Shown: positions 51,007 to 57,183 of the stretch, in pieces
Layout of the letters: the number at the start of each line of letters is the position of its first letter
Position numbering within the stretch: the first letter of the stretch is position 1
Source: a virus
Virus record (IMG/VR): IMGVR_UViG_3300042868_005520
Span: 49,198-113,197 of that record
Reading direction: 5' to 3' (one strand)
DNA: 64,000 nucleotides
Translations under genes and position numbers: made by a program
The notes under the pieces: model-generated
The model's database searches: none
What the model was told of the DNA's origin: nothing
Seen by the model: the letters and a program-made list of their open reading frames with translations, nothing else

Positions 51007-51281
51007 TCTATTTTCGTGAAGTATAGATTTTTATATTGAGTGGTTTTTTCCACTCGTATAAGTATCTGTGTGCTGGTTCAATGAATGATAGTATTAAGAT
51101 ATAAGAAACATATATCAGAATACACTCTCAGTACCAGAGGGACACCCAACAGAATTAAATAGACGAAGAAGACCCCGAAGAGGTCACGCTGTCCCCCGAT
51201 CAAATCAAATATACGAAATGCTCCCATAGGGGTTGCGTTCTCTTTGCGCCTTGCTATAATTAGGGAGTAAGGAGTCAGAGC
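51007..51281 (+). promoter_or_regulatory. Intergenic region with promoter
   Basis: 275 bases. GAGTGG-TTTTTT-CCACTC hairpin near 51040. A sigma70-type promoter TTGCGT (51233), 16 bases, TATAAT (51255-51260) and the site AAGGAG precede the gene at 51282. No gene seen. Confidence 0.55.
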
Positions 51282-51551
51282 ATGACAGCGTACAGGCTAC
51301 ACATCGACATCGCCATGCCTTTGAGTGAAGCAGAAGCACTCGTGGTTTCTCAAACCGTGATTACTGCACTTCAATCCCCTCATCTCCTTGAGGAACTTCG
51401 GAGCCGCGAAGTTCCCTCTATTAACTACCGTCTTGGTCACGATACGGATCGAGGGAAGAGCAACTACTTCCTGAAGACCCCTAGTGGTCATGTTACCAAC
51501 AAGAAAAGTCGAGTTGCAATTACCGAGGATACCCATGAAGAAGTCAATTAA
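51282..51551 (+). CDS. Hypothetical protein, 89 residues
   Basis: AAGGAG upstream. LHIDIAMPLSEAEALVVSQT, then a basic C-terminus with HVTNKKSRVAI. Unrecognised. It overlaps the next gene by 17 bases. Confidence 0.6.
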   Translation: MTAYRLHIDIAMPLSEAEALVVSQTVITALQSPHLLEELRSREVPSINYRLGHDTDRGKSNYFLKTPSGHVTNKKSRVAITEDTHEEVN

Positions 51552-51756
51552 GTCTGCTCCAAAGAAGTCTACCAAGAAGTCCCCTAAGACCGCTCCTACT
51601 GTTCTCTATGTGAATACTGAACTAGAGGCAATTGCAATTTCAGTAATGCTGTCGGTTGCACTGATTGTTGCCCTTGTCTCTGCACCTTTGGTTCCTGCAC
51701 TGTGCATCACAGGACTTGTTGCTGCTTCGTTCCTGCTTGCATCAATTCATCGTTAA
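51535..51756 (+). CDS. Small membrane protein with basic start
   Basis: 73 residues from the ATG at 51535. A Lys/Ser-rich cytoplasmic start (KSAPKKSTKKSPK), then two hydrophobic segments (IAISVMLSVALIVALVSAPL and ITGLVAASFLLA). A membrane protein of unknown role. Confidence 0.6.
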   Translation: MKKSIKSAPKKSTKKSPKTAPTVLYVNTELEAIAISVMLSVALIVALVSAPLVPALCITGLVAASFLLASIHR

Positions 51757-51882
51757 ATTTTTTGGGCGGTGGGCGGACGGCTCCGCAGATCCGCTTATAT
51801 CGGATTCAATCAGGATCGACACCTGAACCGCCTATTTTACTACTTCACCCCCGTCTGATTGCCTACTCACCTTGGATACGCT

Positions 51883-52161
51883 ATGAACGAAAACGAATTC
51901 TTAAATTACGAGTCTGATACCGAAACCGATCAAATTGCTTTTATTGACTACGAAGGAATGGGATTGTGGATTTTTGGAATTCATCACGGCGCAAGTGTAA
52001 AGCCTGAATTCGAAACTTCCGAGATCGTGGATCGGGATTCCGATCTAAATAAGTTGGTGGGACGAGCAGTTCGTGATTGGGGTGTTGATCCCCGTGAATT
52101 GTGGGTTTCACCGTGTGCGCGAGAAATTGCTGTTCTCGCATTAACAGGAATGAAAATCTAA
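51883..52161 (+). CDS. Hypothetical acidic protein, 92 residues
   Basis: ATG at 51883. Acidic start (NENEFLNYESDTETD), then beta strands (GMGLWIFGIHHGASV) and a helix near the end (REIAVLALTGMKI). Unrecognised. Confidence 0.5.
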   Translation: MNENEFLNYESDTETDQIAFIDYEGMGLWIFGIHHGASVKPEFETSEIVDRDSDLNKLVGRAVRDWGVDPRELWVSPCAREIAVLALTGMKI

Positions 52162-52175
52162 CGGAGCACTACATT

Positions 52176-52382
52176 ATGAGTACACCCAAGAAGCCCATGC
52201 AGATCACCCTTACGCTGAATATTAGCGACACGGTGTTTCTAAAGATTGCAAAGTTGGCGCACGACACCAACACCACATTCAATCAACAGATTAATCGTAT
52301 TGTGCAGGAAGGTATTTCTCGCGTTGGCGAAACTACACCTGCACCCACTGTGCCTACTACCGTTTCCACTCATACATTTTAA
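52176..52382 (+). CDS. Ribbon-helix-helix-like small protein
   Basis: 68 residues from the ATG at 52176. QITLTLNISDTVFLKIAKLA, then TTFNQQINRIVQEGI fit a strand plus two helices as in Arc-type repressors. Possible DNA-binding regulator. The Pro/Thr tail is unordered. Confidence 0.6.
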   Translation: MSTPKKPMQITLTLNISDTVFLKIAKLAHDTNTTFNQQINRIVQEGISRVGETTPAPTVPTTVSTHTF

Positions 52383-52383
52383 C

Positions 52384-52452
52384 GGTACGCCATGCACGGA
52401 ATCATTTATGGATTTGGAGACGACTACTCACATGGGGGTACGCCATGCACGG
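52384..52452 (+). repeat. Duplicated translation start region
   Basis: GGTACGCCATGCACGG occurs at 52384-52399 and again at 52437-52452. Each copy contains an ATG (52392 and 52445) that opens a different frame. Confidence 0.75.
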
Positions 52453-52648
52453 GAAAGACGAAGCCGAATTGGAAGCCCTTCGGGACTTGGCGAAAGCCGT
52501 TGCTGAATTACGCGGAGGGTTGCCGCCACTTGAACGGTTCAGGCGTGATCGCGGAGGGGCATTGGAATACTCCCCTCACACCCTCTCTCTATTCCGATCC
52601 GCTTGGAGAAAATTAAATGTCTGCAAAAAATTTCATACAAGCGAGTAA
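52445..52648 (+). CDS. Small helical protein, 67 residues
   Basis: Chosen over the overlapping frame 52392-52616 because its N-terminus is a clean charged helix (DEAELEALRDLAKAVAELRG). It ends four bases before the next start. Unrecognised, and the choice of frame is uncertain. Confidence 0.45.
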   Translation: MHGKDEAELEALRDLAKAVAELRGGLPPLERFRRDRGGALEYSPHTLSLFRSAWRKLNVCKKFHTSE

Positions 52649-52651
52649 TGA

Positions 52652-52834
52652 ATGTCTAGAAAACACGCAGCAGGAAAAGGCGACTCCTATCGCAAGGTTG
52701 ATCGCGTGGCTTGGGAGAGTGGGTGGGAAGCCGCCTTTGGCTCCAAAGGATCTGCCCCCAAGCGGAACAGTAGTAAGCGGAAGAATGGGGGGAAGAGAAA
52801 TCCACCGAAAGATTCTTCTGCGGGTAATGCATAA
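52652..52834 (+). CDS. Small AGKGDxYR protein
   Basis: 60 residues. HAAGKGDSYRKVDRVAWESG, then WEAAFGS, is a motif of small phage proteins known from T7-like and other phages. The rest is basic and unordered. Function unknown. An overlapping frame from 52617 is rejected for the first 70 codons. Confidence 0.65.
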   Translation: MSRKHAAGKGDSYRKVDRVAWESGWEAAFGSKGSAPKRNSSKRKNGGKRNPPKDSSAGNA

Positions 52835-53060
52835 TTTAAGTGAAGAGTACTACGGAGCAGGATGGATTGTGGGGTTAGAACACTACCTGTGGCACATGGC
52901 TCTTCGACAGAGTACTGAAGAAGGACAAATTCTTCTGTACTGCGCGGAAACAAGTGGCGGGTGGTGGATGTGGGATGATGCTCAAGGAGGACCGCTGTTT
53001 GTTCCTCTTGCTGTGTGGCGCACCGCTTACAATGAAAACGAAATGGCTTTACCAATATGA
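52827..53060 (+). CDS. Hypothetical Trp-rich protein, 77 residues
   Basis: Starts at the ATG at 52827, overlapping the previous stop by eight bases. WIVGLEHYLWHMAL and SGGWWMWDDAQGG make it unusually Trp-rich. No domain recognised. ATGA overlap with the next gene. Confidence 0.55.
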   Translation: MHNLSEEYYGAGWIVGLEHYLWHMALRQSTEEGQILLYCAETSGGWWMWDDAQGGPLFVPLAVWRTAYNENEMALPI

Positions 53061-53389
53061 CCGCAAAAAATTCAAAAACTCAGTGGTCGTGGCGCAACCG
53101 ATACGGTCAAGAGCGCATCACCACAAAAACAGGTGAGAACACTTTTACTGTTGAAGGCGCAAGTGCGTTTATTCGTTCTGCGTGGGTTGAAAACGAACCA
53201 GGGGTAATTGACTTTGTAGACTTTGAAGGCGGACCATTTATTAGTTTGCGGTCTTCCATGTGGGAATACGGTGTTGCAGGAGTAGACCGTGAGCGGGTTG
53301 TGGTGGGCGTGGCTATGTCGGCACTCCGTGTAGAACTCGGCGAATTGCGGACAAGCGATTGGGTTCGTGTTGAACTCACTGTTGCATAA
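53057..53389 (+). CDS. Hypothetical protein, 110 residues
   Basis: ATGA overlap with the previous gene. Contains GQERITTKTGENTF and a strand-rich middle (VIDFVDFEGGPFISL) with a similar WEYG/GG context to the previous protein. The stop codon overlaps the promoter of the tmRNA. Unrecognised. Confidence 0.6.
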   Translation: MTAKNSKTQWSWRNRYGQERITTKTGENTFTVEGASAFIRSAWVENEPGVIDFVDFEGGPFISLRSSMWEYGVAGVDRERVVVGVAMSALRVELGELRTSDWVRVELTVA

Positions 53390-53392
53390 ATA
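53386..53392 (+). promoter_or_regulatory. Late promoter for the tmRNA
   Basis: ATAAATA ends five bases before the GGTAT at 53398 that begins the acceptor piece, which is the expected start of transcription. Confidence 0.55.
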
Positions 53393-53397
53393 CTTTT

Positions 53398-53740
53398 GGT
53401 ATTGTTGATCTCGGAATGAAATCCGTACAAGACGGGGGTTCGAATCCCCCCGACTCCATTAGCCTAATCTAGAGCACCTGTAAAACTCTAGAGACGGCGA
53501 GACAAGTCCTCGCAACAGTGGGGCATTTCCCGAAGTCCTAGGCTTCGGGTCACGGGGTCGAAAGGAATAGATTGGCGAAAAGTAAGGATGAAGGAGATAC
53601 CCGACACGGGTAACAAGTGTCGTAAATAAACCGTTGCAAACCATGATTGCTAACAAACTAGCAATGGCGGCTTAAAGCCGTGGGGACTAGCCCTCCCGCA
53701 TCTGAAAGGGCTGAAAGGGGAGTCGCAAGGCTCCCTTTTC
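53398..53740 (+). ncRNA. ssrA: Circularly permuted two-piece tmRNA
   Basis: The 3' half precedes the 5' half. Acceptor piece 53398-53458: P2 strand, T-arm GGGGG-TTCGAAT-CCCCC (53434-53450), acceptor CGACTCC and discriminator A; CCA is not encoded. Coding piece from 53554: GGGGTCG, which pairs with CGACTCC and gives G3:U70, the alanine identity pair. P2 is supported by GGAT/ATCC, GAGAT/ATCTC and ATACC/GGTAT between the pieces. CGACAC/GTGTCG (53602-53622) fits a PK1-like helix. A frame ending ANKLAMAA-stop (53649-53675) has the usual Ala-Asn start and Ala-Ala end, and its stop lies in a hairpin loop. The resume codon is uncertain. The 95 bases between the pieces hold three hairpins and would be removed. 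It would rescue stalled ribosomes and tag nascent peptides. Confidence 0.75.
53718..53739 (+). terminator. Terminator of the tmRNA
   Basis: GGGAGTC-GCAA-GGCTCCC followed by TTTT. Confidence 0.85.
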
Positions 53741-53771
53741 CATTTATACATACAATACAAGGAGATCGCGC

Positions 53772-54020
53772 ATGAGTTACCTATTCAACGAAGCAATACC
53801 ATTTGGTGGCACAGGTGGGCAATTTGGCGGCAAGAACAAGGGAGTTCTACTCACCAATACTACGGGTAGTGGAAATACTGTAGACATTTACACTTACAAG
53901 GCTAACGGCACAACACTTTCAAATCGTGTTAGCCTGATGGGCAATGAGTCTAAGATTTTTCAGATTCGTGCATGGGGTATTTCCTGTGGTGCTGGCATCA
54001 CGGGTGCGCTGCTCTCGTAA
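53772..54020 (+). CDS. Small Gly/Thr-rich protein, 82 residues
   Basis: AAGGAG before the ATG. Beta-rich (GVLLTNTTGSGNTVDIYTYK), looks like a small structural or decoration protein. Its position between tmRNA and tRNAs is unusual for that. Unrecognised. Confidence 0.6.
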   Translation: MSYLFNEAIPFGGTGGQFGGKNKGVLLTNTTGSGNTVDIYTYKANGTTLSNRVSLMGNESKIFQIRAWGISCGAGITGALLS

Positions 54021-54047
54021 TTAAATAATTGAGATGGGGTTGCTCCC

Positions 54048-54075
54048 TTGACACTCTTGCCACACACGCTATACT
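54048..54075 (+). promoter_or_regulatory. Sigma70-type promoter for the tRNA group
   Basis: TTGACA, 16 bases, TATACT (54070-54075). The first product downstream is tRNA-Gly at 54125. Confidence 0.65.
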
Positions 54076-54124
54076 GTGTGCATGGCAAAGAGAATTCTGT
54101 ATCACATTAAAGTAGATGCAATAC

Positions 54125-54196
54125 GCGGGTGTCGTATAGCGGCTATTACGCGGGTTTTCCAAACCCGTCACGAGAGTTCGATTCTCTCCTCCCGCA
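54125..54196 (+). tRNA. tRNA-Gly (UCC)
   Basis: Acceptor GCGGGTG/CTCCCGC with one T-T mismatch, anticodon stem CGGGT/ACCCG with loop TTTCCAA, T-loop TTCGATT. Reads GGA. Confidence 0.9.
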
Positions 54197-54198
54197 TT

Positions 54199-54264
54199 GT
54201 AGGTATGATGTAAATGGAAACATTCCACTTCGTGGATATGCAAGTTCGAATCCTGCTACCTACA
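54199..54264 (+). ncRNA. tRNA-like element with a triloop anticodon arm
   Basis: Perfect acceptor GTAGGTA/TACCTAC with discriminator A, D-arm ATGT/ACAT with GG in its loop and a T-loop TTCGAAT. The anticodon arm is TCCAC-TTC-GTGGA, leaving only three loop bases, and there is a mismatch in the T-stem. It cannot present a normal anticodon. Confidence 0.6.
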
Positions 54265-54306
54265 CCTAATTAAACCGAGTTACATTAGCACTACAGGAAA
54301 CATTAT

Positions 54307-54537
54307 ATGAGCAAGCGAGAACTAAAGCAAAACATGGATTTGTTTATTACAATTAATCCACACCACCCTGATGAGCCAGCACTCCACATCAGGGGAGTGG
54401 ACACTCACGAACAGGTGGATACATATAATGTTGATGAGGTGGAAGACCTTATTGACCGACTTCATGTAGTGCTTGGTGAAATGGTTCACAAGCAGAAAAT
54501 CATGGAGTTAAATAAAACTCCATCGCTTTGGGATTAA
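54307..54537 (+). CDS. Hypothetical protein, 76 residues
   Basis: AGGAAACATT lies before the ATG. DLFITINPHHPDEPALHIRG and a helical end (VEDLIDRLHVVLGEMVHKQK). Unrecognised. Confidence 0.6.
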   Translation: MSKRELKQNMDLFITINPHHPDEPALHIRGVDTHEQVDTYNVDEVEDLIDRLHVVLGEMVHKQKIMELNKTPSLWD

Positions 54538-54552
54538 ATATATTCGTCCATC

Positions 54553-54626
54553 GCCTTGGTAACTCAGTTGGTAGTAGTAGCAAACTTTTAATTTGCAAGT
54601 CGTGAGTTCAAATCTCACCCAAGGCA
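54553..54626 (+). tRNA. tRNA-Lys (UUU)
   Basis: Acceptor GCCTTGG/CCAAGGC, anticodon stem GCAAA/TTTGC with loop CTTTTAA, T-loop TTCAAAT. Reads AAA. Confidence 0.95.
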
Positions 54627-54645
54627 CAATACACAGGAACCGCAC

Positions 54646-55074
54646 ATGGCAAAGAAGACAAAGAAACCCGTCAGCAAACGAACCAAACCTGTGGTTGCCG
54701 CCAAGGCTCCCAAGGCTCCACGCAAGCCCTACACAAAGGCTGTGAAGCCCGTAGAAGCCCCTGTGGTTGTGGTTACCACCGAACCCGCTGTACAGACGCT
54801 GTTACAGGTAGAGCCAACGGACAAGCCTTTAAATATTACATGGAATTATCCTGTTGAATATACCAAAGTCAGCAAAGACGAACCGCTGGTGGACGAGGTA
54901 TTGAATTACAGTACTTCAGTAATTTCCAAGGTGAAATCATTCTTTAATAAGTCTGATTATATTACTGATATTCGTGATGCTGCGTTTGCACATCCCCTGA
55001 TCTTTGGTGTACTGTTTGCCATCGCACTATTTGCATTCTCTGCACTCGTGTACACAGTCATTGGTCTGTATTGA
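54646..55074 (+). CDS. Membrane-anchored protein with basic N-terminal part
   Basis: 142 residues, start near AGGAACCGCAC. Residues 1-45 are Lys/Pro-rich, a middle part is globular, and the C-terminus is one membrane helix (LIFGVLFAIALFAFSALVYT). A tail-anchored inner-membrane protein of unknown function. Confidence 0.6.
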   Translation: MAKKTKKPVSKRTKPVVAAKAPKAPRKPYTKAVKPVEAPVVVVTTEPAVQTLLQVEPTDKPLNITWNYPVEYTKVSKDEPLVDEVLNYSTSVISKVKSFFNKSDYITDIRDAAFAHPLIFGVLFAIALFAFSALVYTVIGLY

Positions 55075-55116
55075 AATATTGAGTCAAATCAAATATAGAA
55101 ATATCAGCACTACCCA

Positions 55117-55145
55117 TTGACAGTACATACTAACCGTGTTACAAT
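55117..55145 (+). promoter_or_regulatory. Sigma70-type promoter
   Basis: TTGACA, 17 bases, TACAAT, then TAGG. About 70 bases of leader precede the gene at 55225; the leader contains GGGCTGACA, which recurs near 57703. Confidence 0.65.
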
Positions 55146-55224
55146 TAGGACATCGAAACGCAGAATGATGTTGGGCTGACATCCGATGCGTAAACTTTCT
55201 AAAGCCCACTATTGGAGATTTGCA

Positions 55225-55500
55225 ATGGCTACTAAGACTCTCAGCAATCGTCGTCGTGTTCTCAACTTCCTCGCCGCTGGCAACAGCCTGACTTCCGCTC
55301 AGGCTGCTACGAAGTTCGGTGTGAAGAACTTCCGCGCCATGATCAGCGACATTCGTTCGCAGGTCGAAGCGTTTGGTAATTGGGAAGTCGTTAGCACCGT
55401 CAAGAACGGCAAGACGATTTACAGCATGGAAGACACCCATGATGGTGATCGTACCTATGCTTTCAAGCAGGACGGTACGCGTTACATGGTCAATGCCTAA
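55225..55500 (+). CDS. Helix-turn-helix protein, 91 residues
   Basis: ATG at 55225 with TTGGAG upstream; an earlier in-frame ATG at 55186 is less likely. LSNRRRVLNFLAAGNSLTSA, then QAATKFGVKNFRAMISDIRS, form a winged-helix-like DNA-binding fold, followed by a beta wing (GNWEVVSTVKNGKTIY). Expressed from a strong promoter, it is probably a regulator. Confidence 0.7.
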   Translation: MATKTLSNRRRVLNFLAAGNSLTSAQAATKFGVKNFRAMISDIRSQVEAFGNWEVVSTVKNGKTIYSMEDTHDGDRTYAFKQDGTRYMVNA

Positions 55501-55524
55501 TCATTGACTAATTACTTGCCCTTG

Positions 55525-55559
55525 GGGTGGCTGCGACCGATTGGCGTAGCCACCCTTTT
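55525..55559 (+). terminator. Terminator
   Basis: GGGTGGCT/AGCCACCC with a 15-base loop, followed by TTTT. Confidence 0.8.
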
Positions 55560-55590
55560 GGGTTTATATACTCTTTATGAAAGGTTTAGC

Positions 55591-55992
55591 ATGAATAAGT
55601 CATCTGTTTTTGTTGCGTATGCGGCTTTGTGCGTTGCAGGTTTTGCAGGTATTTCTCTGCTTGGAGTTACAGGCAAGAGTGATGATGTTCACGCAATCAC
55701 TGCATTCTTTGCGTTTTATGGATTTCTGTGCACCACTGGTCTTTTCTATGTGATTGCAAAGCAGAAGGCAACCATTGATGCCATGACTGCACGAACCGAC
55801 TCTATGCACGACACAATGTTCACCTTGAGTGAACAAAATAATGAGGACGCGGTTCGATGTGTTGATGAACTTCGTTCGGATATTGAACGCCGAATTGACG
55901 GTTTAGAAAATTTTGAACTGTCTAATATTTGGCGCAGCATTGAGGATTTGCAGAACGCAGATGCTGATGCAAAGTGCGGCTCTAAGAAGTAA
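55591..55992 (+). CDS. Membrane protein with coiled coil
   Basis: 133 residues from the ATG at 55591 (GAAAGG upstream). Two membrane helices (VFVAYAALCVAGFAGISLL and ITAFFAFYGFLCTTGLFYVI), then a coiled-coil tail (ELRSDIERRIDGLENFEL). Function unknown. An upstream in-frame ATG lies before the terminator. Confidence 0.65.
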   Translation: MNKSSVFVAYAALCVAGFAGISLLGVTGKSDDVHAITAFFAFYGFLCTTGLFYVIAKQKATIDAMTARTDSMHDTMFTLSEQNNEDAVRCVDELRSDIERRIDGLENFELSNIWRSIEDLQNADADAKCGSKK

Positions 55993-56002
55993 ATTTTAAT
56001 AT

Positions 56003-56051
56003 TGCGGTGCAGCGTCAGGGCTGTTGGGGGTTCGATTCCCCTTCCACCGTT
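56003..56051 (+). ncRNA. Truncated tRNA-like element
   Basis: CGGTG/CACCG acceptor remnant and a complete T-arm (GGGG-TTCGATT context). A short AGC/GCT hairpin stands where D and anticodon arms should be. About 46 bases, too short for a working tRNA. Confidence 0.5.
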
Positions 56052-56092
56052 TTTGGTATGGATTGCGGCTTGCCTTACAGGGTGTAACTACG

Positions 56093-56099
56093 CTAAATA
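56093..56099 (+). promoter_or_regulatory. Late promoter CTAAATA
   Basis: CTAAATAGTGG about 31 bases before the ATG at 56131, with AAAGGAG between. Confidence 0.55.
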
Positions 56100-56130
56100 G
56101 TGGTTAGACACCCAAAGGAGATCTAGTTAC

Positions 56131-56967
56131 ATGAAAAAGTTCACACAATATCTTGATGCCACGGCACTAAACGAATCGCTCAACAACAAAGAGATCACAG
56201 AAACTCCACTTGTTGAATCAAAACTGTCTCGTGTTTTCCAATATGTGGAAGACGATAAGCGTGACTTTGGAATTGTGAGCGCATCGCGTGGTGCTAATTC
56301 CGCAGAACAGAACAAAGCCAATCACGAAGAACTCAAGAAGGCGATTCGCGCTATGGGTTACGGTTACATTGAACTTCGTGGTGGCTACAAGGGTGACGAA
56401 GGTGTTGTTGAAGAACTCAGCATACTTGTTCCCAACATCAAGAAAAATCAAATCCTTTCGCTTGGACGCAAATTTGGACAGCACTCTGTGATGTACAAGA
56501 ACGATCAGGACTTTTACTATATCGGCACAAACGAAGAAGCAGGTATTGGCAAGGTTCTTATGAGGTTTAAGAAGGGTGAAGGACAAGAGAATCTTGAACT
56601 TGCAAAACACAAGGTTGTAGACTTCTTCTCCCAATTAAAGAAGGGCGCACACTCAGACAAGAAGTTTGTTTTCAATGTGAAAGACGAAACTCCCTCTGAA
56701 GGAGGAGAATCTTCTGCTGATCAACACGCTGCATCCACTCACAAAGCAGGTGATGTGTGGAAAACTTCTAGTGGGTTGTGGGGCGGCAAGAACTCACAGG
56801 GCGAATACGAATACTTTGATGATCAGCCAGCGGCAAAGAAGTACGCGAAAAACACTAAAAAGGGCTTAAAGATTCAAGAACGCGAAGAGTGGAGTTTTTC
56901 AAAGGCTGCATATTTGAGAAGGGGCGAAGACCCCAAGTGGATAACAATTTATGAGGACTTGTCGTAA
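56131..56967 (+). CDS. DUF3293-like protein with WGGKN module
   Basis: 278 residues. It begins MKKFTQYLDATALNE, a longer variant of the capsid-targeting peptide. Residues of about 45-160 (FGIVSASRGANSAEQNKANH, ILSLGRKFGQHSVMY) resemble DUF3293. Residues 205-240 carry the WGGKN..YEYFDDQPAA module found also at 27002 and 30236. Transcribed from a late promoter although it lies in the accessory block. Possibly packaged. Confidence 0.6.
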   Translation: MKKFTQYLDATALNESLNNKEITETPLVESKLSRVFQYVEDDKRDFGIVSASRGANSAEQNKANHEELKKAIRAMGYGYIELRGGYKGDEGVVEELSILVPNIKKNQILSLGRKFGQHSVMYKNDQDFYYIGTNEEAGIGKVLMRFKKGEGQENLELAKHKVVDFFSQLKKGAHSDKKFVFNVKDETPSEGGESSADQHAASTHKAGDVWKTSSGLWGGKNSQGEYEYFDDQPAAKKYAKNTKKGLKIQEREEWSFSKAAYLRRGEDPKWITIYEDLS

Positions 56968-56975
56968 ATCAATTA

Positions 56976-56982
56976 CTAAATA
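56976..56982 (+). promoter_or_regulatory. Late promoter with conserved leader
   Basis: CTAAATAAGTG, then GAGGGCTATATG, nearly the same as upstream of the 44979 gene. Confidence 0.6.
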
Positions 56983-56997
56983 AGTGTGGAGGGCTAT

Positions 56998-57126
56998 ATG
57001 CCTAAAAACACAAATAATAAAAAAGCATTGAGTAAATCATTGCTAAAGAACGCAATAGAAAAATTGCGTACTGATGCTGTTGCTAAGACACGCAGTTCGG
57101 TCAAATCAAATAAACAATCATCGTGA
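56998..57126 (+). CDS. Small basic protein, 42 residues
   Basis: ATG at 56998 in a late leader shared with the 44979 gene. Very Lys/Ser/Asn-rich (KNAIEKLRTDAVAKTRSS). A DNA-binding or packaged peptide is possible. Function unknown. Confidence 0.6.
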   Translation: MPKNTNNKKALSKSLLKNAIEKLRTDAVAKTRSSVKSNKQSS

Positions 57127-57133
57127 TTGTGTG

Positions 57134-57161
57134 TTGACTCCTCCCGTGGTTTTGCTACAAT
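57134..57161 (+). promoter_or_regulatory. Sigma70-type promoter
   Basis: TTGACT, 16 bases, TACAAT, then TAGG and GAAAGGAG before the ATG at 57184. Confidence 0.7.
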
Positions 57162-57183
57162 TAGGTCTTGAAAGGAGTTCGTA

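Noticed and set aside
52392-52616. Alternative frame to the gene at 52445
   Set aside because: Its residues after the start are irregular and Pro/Trp/Cys-mixed; the 52445 frame has a cleaner helix. Not excluded.
52617-52826. Upstream part of the frame ending at 53060
   Set aside because: It overlaps the recognised AGKGD-type gene at 52652; the ATG at 52827 is the better start for the downstream protein.
53459-53553. Group I intron between tRNA halves
   Set aside because: I see no P7/P3 core and the flanking halves are in permuted order with a tag frame, which fits a tmRNA and not a split tRNA.
53636-53653. Tag frame beginning GCA-AAC by analogy to E. coli tmRNA
   Set aside because: That frame stops after five codons (ANHDC). 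The other frame ends in AMAA inside a hairpin loop, as expected for a tag end.
54082-54213. Short frame starting six bases after a TATACT box
   Set aside because: The geometry fits a leaderless gene, but the frame runs through the tRNA-Gly gene, so the promoter more likely serves the tRNA.
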